A DNA stretch of 64,000 nt from Desulforamulus reducens MI-1. GTDB taxonomy: Bacteria; Bacillota; Desulfotomaculia; Desulfotomaculales; Desulfotomaculaceae. How positions within the stretch are numbered: position 1 is the stretch's first letter; each line of letters opens with the position of its first letter. Under the pieces are notes generated by a model. The model ran no database searches and had not been told where the DNA came from. It was given only the letters and a program-made list of their open reading frames with translations. Below, piece after piece: positions 43,712-51,038 of the stretch. A program made the position numbers and the translations under genes. The stretch is from contig NC_009253.1 in the NCBI RefSeq assembly GCF_000016165.1, positions 496,001-560,000 on the forward strand. Direction: 5' to 3'.

Positions 43712-44040
43712 AAACGCACACCTTCTTCCTGCAGATTACGGAAGAAGAGACTCTGGCGAAAGATAGGGTAGGTAAATTCATTTTGGCTTTTTAGCACAAT
43801 GGAAATAAACACATTATATTTCAGATTGATCTCAACCTGTGTATCTAAAATAATTTCCTTTGCTAGTTCGTTCTTATTTTTAAGAACAATCAGTACATCA
43901 ATATCGGAATCCGGTGCAGCAAGGCCTTTGGCCACTGACCCAAAGAGACGCATTTCCACAATGTTATCTGGCAGCTTAAGGCGGAGTTCCTGACAAAAAG
44001 CTTCCAGGGCTTGTGTGATATTGACAGGTAATTGGTCCAT
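43708..44040 (-). CDS. MNT-family nucleotidyltransferase (antitoxin of MNT-HEPN)
   Basis: The 110-residue minimal nucleotidyltransferase has RLFGSVAKG (residues 34-39) and DSDIDVLIV with the metal aspartates 46 and 48. MntA-type proteins neutralise HEPN partners by adding AMP (family knowledge). ATG 44040 is 6 bases after GGGGGG; an upstream extension to 44097 has no ribosome site. Confidence 0.83.
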   Translation of the reverse strand: MDQLPVNITQALEAFCQELRLKLPDNIVEMRLFGSVAKGLAAPDSDIDVLIVLKNKNELAKEIILDTQVEINLKYNVFISIVLKSQNEFTYPIFRQSLFFRNLQEEGVRL

Positions 44041-44132
44041 TTGAATCCCCCCTGTGCTCCTTTCTATCATATTACCATCTTTTGTTTTTTTAGTCACTGC
44101 GGACAGAATTGCTTATAAAGAAGGGTGAAAAC

Positions 44133-44486
44133 ATGGTTTTTGATATAAAGCAACTAACCCCAAAGGAACAACTTATCCTCTCCCTCATCCCCACCGGCCA
44201 TCAGCAGGCAGCTAGCCGAGCAAGCCTTGCTAAACTAACCGGGCTGCCCGAGCGGGAAGTGAGGGAAATCATCAGCGGCCTGGTGGTGAAACATGGCCTG
44301 CCCATCGGCAGCTGCACAGAGCCCACGGTGGGCGGTTATTTCATCATCCAAGACGAAGCAGACCTGGAGGTGGCCACCCGTCACCTGCTGCCCAGAGCCA
44401 GGGCCATTATCCGCCGCACCCGGGCTTTGGAGAAGATTGCCCAGGAGAAATTCAGCCGCCAGCTTAAGCTGGTGCTGGAAGACTAA
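44133..44486 (+). CDS. winged-helix phage protein, 117 aa
   Basis: A winged-HTH-like N-terminus (LTGLPEREVREIISGLVVKHGLPIGSCTEP) is followed by a wing and a C-terminal helix rich in Arg. It starts the replication block and may be a small regulator or primosome helper; this is inference. AGAAGGGTG precedes ATG 44133. Confidence 0.65.
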   Translation: MVFDIKQLTPKEQLILSLIPTGHQQAASRASLAKLTGLPEREVREIISGLVVKHGLPIGSCTEPTVGGYFIIQDEADLEVATRHLLPRARAIIRRTRALEKIAQEKFSRQLKLVLED

Positions 44487-44499
44487 GGAGGCTCAAAGG

Positions 44500-45564
44500 G
44501 TGTCGGGTTGGATTAAGCTCTGGCGGAGAACCCTCGACCACGGGCATTTCCATATGCCCGACAGCTGCTTTAAGCTGTGGGTCTATTGCCTGCTAAAAGC
44601 AGCCCCCTTCGCCACCGGCGAGCTGGCCGCCGGGGAGCTTTATCTGAGCTATAAGGAAATTCAACAAAACCTGGGGCAGCAGGGCAAAACCATCAGTAAA
44701 AGCACCATCGCCGCTGCCCTGCGGTTTCTGCAAAATCAGGGCTACCTGGTGGTACAGGCGGCCCCACTGCAGGGTATGAAGGTGAAGGTTTGTAGTTGGC
44801 AGCGGTACCAGGCCAGGGAGGAAGGAAACTCCTCCGAGGGTGCAGGGGAGGGGGATAGCCAAAACCTTTCCACGGTACGAGCAGAATTGCTCCCTAGTAC
44901 TGCTACAGTACCAATGGAATCGCCCCCTGGTACTCCTACAGTACCAGAACCTTCCCTCACTGGTACGCTAGGAGTACCAGCAAAGGCCTCCACTGGTACT
45001 GCTACAGTACCAGCTTGGTACTCTGAGAGTACTAGCACTGGTACTCCCACAGTACCAGTAACAGCCCGCGAGGCCAGTCGGGAAGCGGCCTACGGGACGC
45101 CCAAGAATATAGGTAAGAATACTAAAGAATATGGGTATAAGAATACCCCCCAAACCACCCATAAAATAAATTTTGATAAAAGGACTACCCTCCGGGACAT
45201 TTTAGACCAGTTCCCCAGATACAGCAGCAGGCAGACGGATACCCTTCGGGACTACTGGCAGCTGGTTAGCCAGACCAGAAAGCACCGAAATATCTCACCC
45301 TCCATCGTCGCAAAACAGATGAACCAATGGGAACAGTATCCGGCGGAAATAGTCCTGGAAGCCATCACAATTCATCTAACCCGCCACCGGGATAAACGGG
45401 AGGAATACACCACCGGTATTATGAGACGGTTAGTCCAGGAACAAGAAAGGGGAGGGGGTAACCCCAAAGGAGGTAACACCAGTGGAAACCATCGAGAAAA
45501 TACTGAACAAATTATCCCCAGCCGACCCACCAGCCGCTATGCCCATCTGGTCCAGGATAGCTAG
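44500..45564 (+). CDS. phage-type replication initiator / replisome organizer
   Basis: The 354-residue protein has an N-terminal winged-helix segment (FKLWVYCLLKAAP ... TISKSTIAAALRFLQNQGYLVV) of the replisome-organizer type, then a low-complexity Thr/Pro/Val linker (repeats of GTxTVP) and a DnaD-like helical end (IVAKQMNQWEQYPAEIVLEAI). The linker DNA carries six palindromic iterons, so the gene probably contains its own origin. GTG 44500 follows AAGGAGG; the open frame before it is not translated signal. It is followed, with an 83-base overlap, by a DnaC-like loader, as in phage replication modules. Confidence 0.75.
   Translation: MSGWIKLWRRTLDHGHFHMPDSCFKLWVYCLLKAAPFATGELAAGELYLSYKEIQQNLGQQGKTISKSTIAAALRFLQNQGYLVVQAAPLQGMKVKVCSWQRYQAREEGNSSEGAGEGDSQNLSTVRAELLPSTATVPMESPPGTPTVPEPSLTGTLGVPAKASTGTATVPAWYSESTSTGTPTVPVTAREASREAAYGTPKNIGKNTKEYGYKNTPQTTHKINFDKRTTLRDILDQFPRYSSRQTDTLRDYWQLVSQTRKHRNISPSIVAKQMNQWEQYPAEIVLEAITIHLTRHRDKREEYTTGIMRRLVQEQERGGGNPKGGNTSGNHRENTEQIIPSRPTSRYAHLVQDS
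44895..45057. repeat. six 19-bp palindromic iterons (putative replication origin)
   Basis: The unit is TGGTACT-N5-AGTACCA. Copies begin at 44895, 44928, 44961, 44994, 45016 and 45039, so spacings are 33, 33, 33, 22 and 23 bases, close to whole helical turns. Four copies have the exact outer TGGTAC and GTACCA; copies 1 and 5 have one change each, on one arm. They lie within the initiator gene, as in lambda O and several Gram-positive phages. Confidence 0.75.
45101..45182. other. AT-rich tract next to the iterons (possible DNA-unwinding element)
   Basis: About 80 bases, largely A/T with repeated AAGAATA(T/C) strings, begin 43 bases after the last iteron, inside otherwise GC-rich sequence. This is the usual place for a DNA-unwinding element. 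Confidence 0.5.
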
Positions 45565-46381
45565 GGAAAGGCAGGCCGCTAAGAAACAGCAAAGTGAACA
45601 GGGAGCCACCCAGCCCCAGCCCTCTACCCTAGAGGAGCCGCAGTACCGCTGCAGCAAATGCCGGGACCTGGAATTTGTCCCTGTGGGTGACGGTGTATTT
45701 ACCTACTGCGAGTGCCGCAAGCAACGCATGCTTGAACGCCGCATCAAAAGCAGTCACATCGACCCGGCCTTTACCGGGGCCACCTTTGAAAATTACAAAC
45801 TATTACCCCACAACACCAAAATGCTGGCAATGGCCCGGAAATATGCCGCTGAGTTTGAAACCATTCGTAAAGAACGAAACAACAGCCTGGGTTTTCTGGC
45901 CCAAATGGGGGAAAGCAGCATCAAAGAAATCCGAGACCCGGTGCAGCGGGCTGCGGTGAAGGCCCAGCATAATTCCTACGGTCTGGGAAAAACCCACCTG
46001 CTCTCGGCAGTGGCCCTCACCCTACTACATAGTGGTGTCCAGGTGCTGCTGGTGAATGATGCGGATATTGTGGCGGAGCTGCGGCAGGGGCAGTTTGCCG
46101 AGGATAGCCAGCACTTTGAAAAACTCATCGGCAGCATTGAACGGGTGGAGCTTTTAATCTGGGACGATCTGGGCAAGGCCAAGACCACCGAATGGGTGCT
46201 AAACCAGTATTACCGCATCATCAACTACCGCTACCGTATGGGCCTGCCCACCTGCTTCACCAGCAACGAAGACATGGATACCCTGGCGGAAAAGATCGGT
46301 GATGCCACTGCCAGCAGGCTTTATGCCATGTGCAGGGGCAGGCTGCTGCTCTGCGAGGGGCCGGATTACCGGCTGGCTTGA
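45482..46381 (+). CDS. DnaC-like helicase loader ATPase
   Basis: The 299-residue protein has an N-terminal zinc-like motif (CSKCRDLEFV ... YCEC) and an AAA+ core with GLGKTHLL (Walker A), LLIWDDLGKAK (Walker B) and CFTSNEDM (sensor 1). The segment before the Walker A Lys is unusual: QMG is separated from GLGKTH by about 25 residues (ESSIKEIRDPVQ and on), as if a loop were inserted in the P-loop. GTG 45482 follows AAAGGAGG by 8 bases and overlaps the initiator gene. Confidence 0.82.
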   Translation: METIEKILNKLSPADPPAAMPIWSRIARERQAAKKQQSEQGATQPQPSTLEEPQYRCSKCRDLEFVPVGDGVFTYCECRKQRMLERRIKSSHIDPAFTGATFENYKLLPHNTKMLAMARKYAAEFETIRKERNNSLGFLAQMGESSIKEIRDPVQRAAVKAQHNSYGLGKTHLLSAVALTLLHSGVQVLLVNDADIVAELRQGQFAEDSQHFEKLIGSIERVELLIWDDLGKAKTTEWVLNQYYRIINYRYRMGLPTCFTSNEDMDTLAEKIGDATASRLYAMCRGRLLLCEGPDYRLA

Positions 46382-46384
46382 GAG

Positions 46385-46431
46385 GTGAGAAGTGAGAGGT
46401 TGGAGGTGAGAAGTGAAAGTGAGGGGGGGCG
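46385..46431. repeat. purine-rich direct repeat
   Basis: GAGGTGAGAAGTGA occurs twice in tandem with a shorter third copy, forming a polypurine stretch just after the loader gene. Function unknown. Confidence 0.45.
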
Positions 46432-46479
46432 GGAAGCTGGCGGATTAGGCTGGAAATGTTGTGGAGTTGGTGGTTATTC

Positions 46480-46510
46480 TGTGGATAACTTGTGGATGGA
46501 TGGTGGATAA
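46480..46510. other. three DnaA-box-like sites in 11-bp tandem
   Basis: TGTGGATAA (46480, complement of the perfect TTATCCACA box), TGTGGATGG (46491) and GGTGGATAA (46502) are spaced exactly 11 bases apart, so all face the same side of the helix. They lie in a 246-base gap with no gene, between the loader and RusA genes. Confidence 0.6.
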
Positions 46511-46627
46511 CCCTATGTAGCTTCTGATAATAGAGGCTGAGTCGCTTAACAGGTGAAAGGGGCTTCTAAAATAAAACGGGTAAAAGCGTGCTTGAATAAC
46601 ACAAAATAAGGAGAGGGGGGTCACAGT

Positions 46628-46972
46628 ATGCACTTTACCGTCCCTGGCAGACCGGTACCCAAGTATCGGCCCAGGGTGGGCAAGCATGGGAACATCTACA
46701 CACCGCAAAACTGCCGAGAGTATGAAAGGACCGTGGGGCTTTATGCCAGCAATGTTTTCCCCCAGCCCCTTACGGGACCGGTGACGTTGGGGGTTAAATT
46801 CTACTTTAGCCGACGTCCCGGTGATTTGGACAACTATGTGAAGGCCATCAGCGATGGGCTAAACGGCATTGCCTGGCAGGATGATCGACAAGTGGTGAAG
46901 CTCTTTGCCAGCCTGAAGCGGGGTAGCCCAGAGCGGGCGGAGGTGGTAGTGCAGCGGATTGGAAATGATTGA
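46628..46972 (+). CDS. RusA-family Holliday junction resolvase
   Basis: The 114-residue endonuclease cuts Holliday junctions. The RusA acid cluster GDLDNYVKAISDGLNGIAWQDDRQV is intact. Normal length. GAGAGGGGGG lies before the ATG. It supports the recombination-dependent replication suggested by the Sak4-like ATPase. Confidence 0.88.
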   Translation: MHFTVPGRPVPKYRPRVGKHGNIYTPQNCREYERTVGLYASNVFPQPLTGPVTLGVKFYFSRRPGDLDNYVKAISDGLNGIAWQDDRQVVKLFASLKRGSPERAEVVVQRIGND

Positions 46973-46997
46973 CAAAGCACAGAAGGGAGTATAAACT

Positions 46998-47330
46998 ATG
47001 CGACAAGCAGACTTTAAAGCACGGATCAAGAAAATTGAGATCGCCAATCGGACCCTGACCGATGGCTGGGCACAGGCCATCCGAGTACTGCTGGACGATA
47101 TCGAACTAACGGATGAGAATTTACTGGAGCTAAAGCAGTTTCGCCCCAACGAGCCGGTGATGGTGCAGATTAACCCAGTGCAGGTGAGCCTCTTGGATAA
47201 AGTCCCGGCTGCAGCAAAAACCGAGGATAGCCTGGATGAGCCGGAGGATGGTGGCCTCTTTCAGTTTATCGAAGGGGAACCGGAGGATTTACCGCCTGAG
47301 GCGGTGTCAAAGGAGTGGAATTTCGGTTGA
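46998..47330 (+). CDS. hypothetical phage-type protein, 110 aa
   Basis: Helical N-terminus, acidic Pro-rich C-terminus. Unrecognised. AGAAGGGAG precedes the ATG; 25 bases after rusA. Confidence 0.6.
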   Translation: MRQADFKARIKKIEIANRTLTDGWAQAIRVLLDDIELTDENLLELKQFRPNEPVMVQINPVQVSLLDKVPAAAKTEDSLDEPEDGGLFQFIEGEPEDLPPEAVSKEWNFG

Positions 47331-47599
47331 TTAAGTTAGAAGGTGACGAGGTTTGTACCTTATTTACGGCCCTGACGGTGGCGAAGAACTTCTACCAGGA
47401 GCGGGGGATGCTGGAGGAAGCCCAGAAGCACGAGGCCCTGTTTGACCTGCTGTTTCACTCCGCCTCCATTCAGGTGGAATTCGGGCCGGGGTTGACTGAA
47501 GCGGGTATGGCCAGCCTGCAGGAGATTTTACAGAGGCGCAGGCAGGGGATGGAGCGGGAAAGTAAGTTGGTTGAGTTTCCGGGGAGTAAACAACTGTAG
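47327..47599 (+). CDS. hypothetical phage-type protein, 90 aa
   Basis: Helical, unrecognised. TTG 47327 overlaps the preceding stop (TTGA) and lies 11 bases after AAAGGAG; GTG 47315 is an alternative. It ends the replication transcription unit: a terminator follows. Confidence 0.6.
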   Translation: MIKLEGDEVCTLFTALTVAKNFYQERGMLEEAQKHEALFDLLFHSASIQVEFGPGLTEAGMASLQEILQRRRQGMERESKLVEFPGSKQL

Positions 47600-47613
47600 A
47601 GGGGTAGAAAATA

Positions 47614-47644
47614 AACAGCCGGCCCAACGGGGCCGGTTTTGTGT
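47614..47644 (+). terminator. terminator of the replication module
   Basis: CCGGCCC/GGGCCGG stem with an AACG loop, then TTTTGTG. Confidence 0.85.
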
Positions 47645-47948
47645 TGGTAGAAAGGTTTTTTAGAAGTATAACAGCTAGGGCAGCCGTTACATTGGTAACT
47701 GTTAGGGGGAGCTGTTTATTTAGGAATACCAAAGTTGTTTACAGCTTTGCCGAGAATTATGTACTCTCCAAAGGTGCGACCACTGATGTTTATCGCATAA
47801 ACCGACTTTTATTAATGTTTTAAGAGGAAAAATTTAAAGTTAGGCGAATGTTGTTAGAAAAATTGAATGAAGTTATGATAAAAGAGATTTGTTAGTTATG
47901 CTATTAGGTGAATTTGATTAAACGTAAAATGAGGCTAATAACTGGGAG
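47645..47948. other. intergenic transition from GC-rich to AT-rich DNA
   Basis: About 300 bases without a convincing gene; a 60-codon frame (47641-47823) has no ribosome site. Base composition becomes much more AT-rich toward the nuclease-like gene, which suggests a cargo boundary. Confidence 0.5.
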
Positions 47949-49628
47949 TTGGTGAAAAAAGTGTTGGCTATAGAAGAAAAGATAAATGAAGTTGAGGAAA
48001 AAATAGATAAATGGCTTATTGACCGGCTGGATTCATCTATTCCGAGAAACAAGTATATATATCATTGTAATTTAGCTTTTATTGATATAGTAATTGATCA
48101 AAAAATACTATTTACACCATTTGAAAAACATTACTTGTTTTCTCTAAGCTACAATACGCATATTGCACATCTTAAATTAAAAGAAGAATTAAATTTCGAT
48201 TATTCATTCGATCACGCTTTGTATGCTTTTGCATTTGACATGATTTTGCGGGGAATGCAATATTCAATGCTTTGTGATATTTTTCCATTACTACATTCAG
48301 GGAAAGCAACCATGAGAATTGAAGGGTCCAATATCTTTTTTGATGTTAGAAGCATTCCTAAAAAGAATTATAGGTATATCAGCGATTACAGCATTAGAAA
48401 GGCGTTAAGTTATACACTACAAACGGCAAATGGCAAATTTACCAATTGGGATGATGAAAAAATAGCAATGAAGCTTTCTGATTTATATATACACTTTTGG
48501 AACGAGAACATGATTTATAGCGATTATGAGCCATACTCACGTTTGGATTGGGGTGGTATTAGCTTTTTCTTCATTGTTGCATCTATGCGCAGGTTTAATA
48601 AATTGTATAAAAAAGATTTTGATATAGTATCTCTTGATTCTCAAAAAATGATGATATTATTGTCCCATAAAGGTGTAGAAGAACTTCGAGGATTTGTTCC
48701 AACAACGAATGATGAATTATATAAAATGGCCCTAGAGGATAACATTTATAAACCCATTGGAAAGGGTAGCTTTCCAAAGCTAAGCGTTTCCGAAGCCCCC
48801 TTAAATAGCACAAAAGATGGGTTTATCTTTGCGAACCCATTAGTAATATTATTCAATGATTCTTTAGAAACAAGATTTCTCAACTACTTGCGAAAAAGTG
48901 ACAATGAAAGATATTTGAGAATAAAAGATAAAATAAAGGAAAGAGTAATCCCACTAATAATTGAAATGATAAAATATAAATTTCCCGAAACAGTTTCTAT
49001 TCCTAATTTTCATGTTAAAATTCCGCTTAAAAAGAAGAACAAGAGGGAATGTGACCTTTTGATAGTAGATGAGTGTGGCTTTGCATTATATCTTGAAATA
49101 AAACATTTCTACTATCCTCAATCTTTTTGTGAAACAAAAAAAGTTGATGCAGAATTGACCAAAGCATTAGAAAAAATGCCTGATCAACTAAATGCAATTA
49201 GTGAGAATTGGGGAAATATTAAAAGTACATACCGTATTAATACCGAGCTAACAGAACTGCATGGCATAATAGTTTCCCATCGTTATTTGGGATATGATGT
49301 TGAAATAGATTTGCAAACTCCCATTGTAAGTGCTGCAAATTTGTATGAAAGCATAGCAGAAGCAAATAATTTACGAGAAGTTTTTTTAGGCTGTAAAGAA
49401 ATTGATGATATATACCCAACTGTACGGTTCATTAGAAAGGAACTTTCTTGTTATTTTGCTGGCTACAATTTTAATCTTGAAATAGAATGCTTAGATCCGC
49501 TATTTGAAATCTCTTTGATAAAATCGTACAGAGAACAAATTTATAGAAATGTGACATCTACAAAACCAAAATCATTTGATAATATATCAGATTTAGCACA
49601 TGCTTATTTAGAAGAATTCAAAAGTTAA
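47949..49628 (+). CDS. AT-rich cargo gene with PD-(D/E)XK nuclease-like signature, 559 aa
   Basis: I do not recognise the family. The only catalytic-looking motif is CDLLIVDECGFALYLEIKHF (Asp369, then Glu383-Ile-Lys385), which fits a PD-(D/E)XK nuclease core (D-x13-E-x-K), with beta-strands around it. The N-terminal 350 residues are helical and aromatic-rich without a known motif. It is clearly more AT-rich than the genes on both sides and stands alone, as phage-defence cargo often does. Start uncertain: TTG 47949, GTG 47952 or GTG 47961. Confidence 0.6.
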   Translation: MVKKVLAIEEKINEVEEKIDKWLIDRLDSSIPRNKYIYHCNLAFIDIVIDQKILFTPFEKHYLFSLSYNTHIAHLKLKEELNFDYSFDHALYAFAFDMILRGMQYSMLCDIFPLLHSGKATMRIEGSNIFFDVRSIPKKNYRYISDYSIRKALSYTLQTANGKFTNWDDEKIAMKLSDLYIHFWNENMIYSDYEPYSRLDWGGISFFFIVASMRRFNKLYKKDFDIVSLDSQKMMILLSHKGVEELRGFVPTTNDELYKMALEDNIYKPIGKGSFPKLSVSEAPLNSTKDGFIFANPLVILFNDSLETRFLNYLRKSDNERYLRIKDKIKERVIPLIIEMIKYKFPETVSIPNFHVKIPLKKKNKRECDLLIVDECGFALYLEIKHFYYPQSFCETKKVDAELTKALEKMPDQLNAISENWGNIKSTYRINTELTELHGIIVSHRYLGYDVEIDLQTPIVSAANLYESIAEANNLREVFLGCKEIDDIYPTVRFIRKELSCYFAGYNFNLEIECLDPLFEISLIKSYREQIYRNVTSTKPKSFDNISDLAHAYLEEFKS

Positions 49629-49705
49629 AATTAAATTGATAAATTTTTGACATTTATCCTCGATGGAGCAAAACCGGGCCACCGCCCGGCCCGCTTCCCA
49701 TAACT

Positions 49706-49736
49706 GCAACTGCAGCATGGGCAAAACTGCAGTTGC
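49706..49736. other. perfect 10-bp inverted repeat after the SWIM gene
   Basis: GCAACTGCAG (49706-49715) and CTGCAGTTGC (49727-49736). It lies 3' of the minus-strand SWIM gene but lacks a T-run, so it is not a standard terminator. Confidence 0.4.
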
Positions 49737-49768
49737 CGCCGAATCCCGGCCCCGCCGGACTGCCCCGG

Positions 49769-50089
49769 CTAGGTGCCGGGGCGTACTTCCTGGGGCTCCC
49801 GGTGGGCACTACGCTCTGCAGCGTAGTGGGCCAGCTCGGCCATTGCTACGAAGGCGATGTGCTTGCAGAGGGTGCCCCGGTAGACCACATCGGAGCAGCT
49901 ACACCAGGCCCCTTTGGGGGAGATGGCCACGGTGTACTGCTTGCGGCCATACTTCACAAAGCCCCGTACATCCACACCCCGCTGACCAAAGACCCGATAA
50001 CCCACTTCAAACTGCCAGCCAGCAGCAAGCCCCGCCAATGCCCGACTAAACCGACCTTCATCAACCTTACCCAGTAACTTTCTCAGCAT
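49769..50089 (-). CDS. SWIM zinc-finger protein, 106 aa
   Basis: The core YTVAISPKGAWCSCSDVVYRGTLCKHIAFVAMAELA is a SWIM finger (CxC-x10-CxH). SWIM domains bind DNA or proteins; short phage and plasmid versions are of unknown role. ATG 50089 is 9 bases after GGGAGG. The 3' end overlaps the hairpin CCCCGGC-TAGGT-GCCGGGG. Confidence 0.72.
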   Translation of the reverse strand: MLRKLLGKVDEGRFSRALAGLAAGWQFEVGYRVFGQRGVDVRGFVKYGRKQYTVAISPKGAWCSCSDVVYRGTLCKHIAFVAMAELAHYAAERSAHREPQEVRPGT

Positions 50090-50124
50090 ACCTAACAACC
50101 TCCCATTTTCTTCGAGCACCACGG

Positions 50125-50634
50125 AGCCGGTGCCGGGGCTGTCAAGGGTGGAGGCGGATGCCGGAAAGCGGAGAAAAATTTAATGCTCCTGCTCCAGGTT
50201 TCCCGCCCCAAAGAGGAGCATAAAATTTTTCGCAGCGGCCCTTGATGGCCCCGGCATTGCCGCTGCAGCTTGGACAACCGTAAAGCTGGATTTTTCGGCA
50301 CCATAAGAGTATGACCCGCAACAGGGGTGCCGGAAAATCCCGACGATGACAGGTGTCGTTGCACCAGCAGGAAGTCGTAGCAGCGGGGAGCAGCGGCAAA
50401 GGCGCAGTACAATGGAGAGACATGGGAGAGTCACCTTCAGTTGTGCACCAAAGGCGGAAGCCTCCCGGCCCCAAGCTTGGGGCGGGAGGTTTGGAGGGTT
50501 GGGGTTGACCGGCGGCAGCTGCCGCCAGGGTGGGCAGCCCGCTCCACGTGCAACCGTAAAGTCGCTGCAGCGGCAGCAGGACCCTAAAGCAATACGAGCA
50601 CTTTGCCGCAGATCGCTGACCCCAGAGGTTACCC
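50125..50634. other. GC-rich tract with long hairpins (possible structured RNA)
   Basis: Four strong inverted repeats occur in 500 bases: a 17-bp stem with one mismatch (50174-50190/50214-50230), a 15-bp stem with one G-T pair (50288-50302/50326-50340), a 14-bp stem with one bulge (50461-50475/50476-50489) and a 16-nt palindrome (50511-50526). The several overlapping open frames lack ribosome sites and look non-coding. It sits between the minus-strand SWIM gene and a plus-strand promoter. Confidence 0.5.
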
Positions 50635-50635
50635 C

Positions 50636-50665
50636 TTGACACCAAGCCCTATGCTACAGTAAAAT
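50636..50665 (+). promoter_or_regulatory. sigma-A promoter before the DUF1659 gene
   Basis: TTGACA (50636-50641) and TAAAAT (50660-50665) with an 18-base spacer. Confidence 0.7.
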
Positions 50666-50673
50666 AATACCAA

Positions 50674-50709
50674 GTCGACCGGACATTTGTTCCTGTCGGC
50701 TTTTTTATT
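50674..50709 (+). terminator. terminator-like hairpin just after the promoter
   Basis: CGACCGGA pairs with TCCTGTCG (one mismatch) and is followed by GCTTTTTTATTTTG. The transcript from the promoter at 50636 would meet it within about 40 bases, so it may act as an attenuator. Confidence 0.55.
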
Positions 50710-50758
50710 TTGTACGGAGCGGGCCTGCTACCGATAAAACCAAAAGGAGGAATGGACA

Positions 50759-50983
50759 ATGGCAGTGGTAAAACAACCCTATTCCTGCAGCATTAAGCTA
50801 AGATACCAAAAAGGCGTTAATGCCAGCGGAGATCCTATCTTTGTCAACACTACCTATTCCAAAGCGAAGGTAACAGCCACCGACCAAGACCTCTATGATG
50901 TGGCTACTGCTATCAACAGTTTGCAAAACAGCGCCCTGCTGGGTGTATATCGGGCAGATGACAGCGAGTTAATTAACCAATAA
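50759..50983 (+). CDS. DUF1659 protein
   Basis: The 74-residue protein has the DUF1659 pattern SIKLRYQKGVNASGDPIFVNTTYSKAK ... ATAINSLQNS. Function is unknown. In Firmicutes it is usually found just before a DUF2922 gene, as here (55-base gap). AAAGGAGG precedes the ATG. Confidence 0.85.
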   Translation: MAVVKQPYSCSIKLRYQKGVNASGDPIFVNTTYSKAKVTATDQDLYDVATAINSLQNSALLGVYRADDSELINQ

Positions 50984-51038
50984 GGGGTAAGCTACTGAGT
51001 TAATTTGGATGATTTAAGAAGAATAGGAGGTATGCACC

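Noticed and set aside
44742-45050. Antisense frame across the iterons
   Set aside because: It arises because the palindromic repeats stay open on both strands; no start signal.
46385-46431. CRISPR-like array in the purine repeats
   Set aside because: Units are contiguous and only 14 bases long with no spacers; no cas genes are present anywhere in the window.
47641-47823. 60-codon frame after the replication-module terminator
   Set aside because: It starts inside the terminator region, without ribosome site or domain.
49763-49781. CCCCGGC...GCCGGGG hairpin as a right attachment site of the element
   Set aside because: It only shares GC-rich strings with the tRNA-Leu 3' end; there is no continuous match of att length.
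50142-50645. Cys-rich 167-codon minus-strand frame in the structured tract
   Set aside because: Several overlapping frames of similar length exist, none with a ribosome site or recognisable domain, and the long hairpins explain the composition better.
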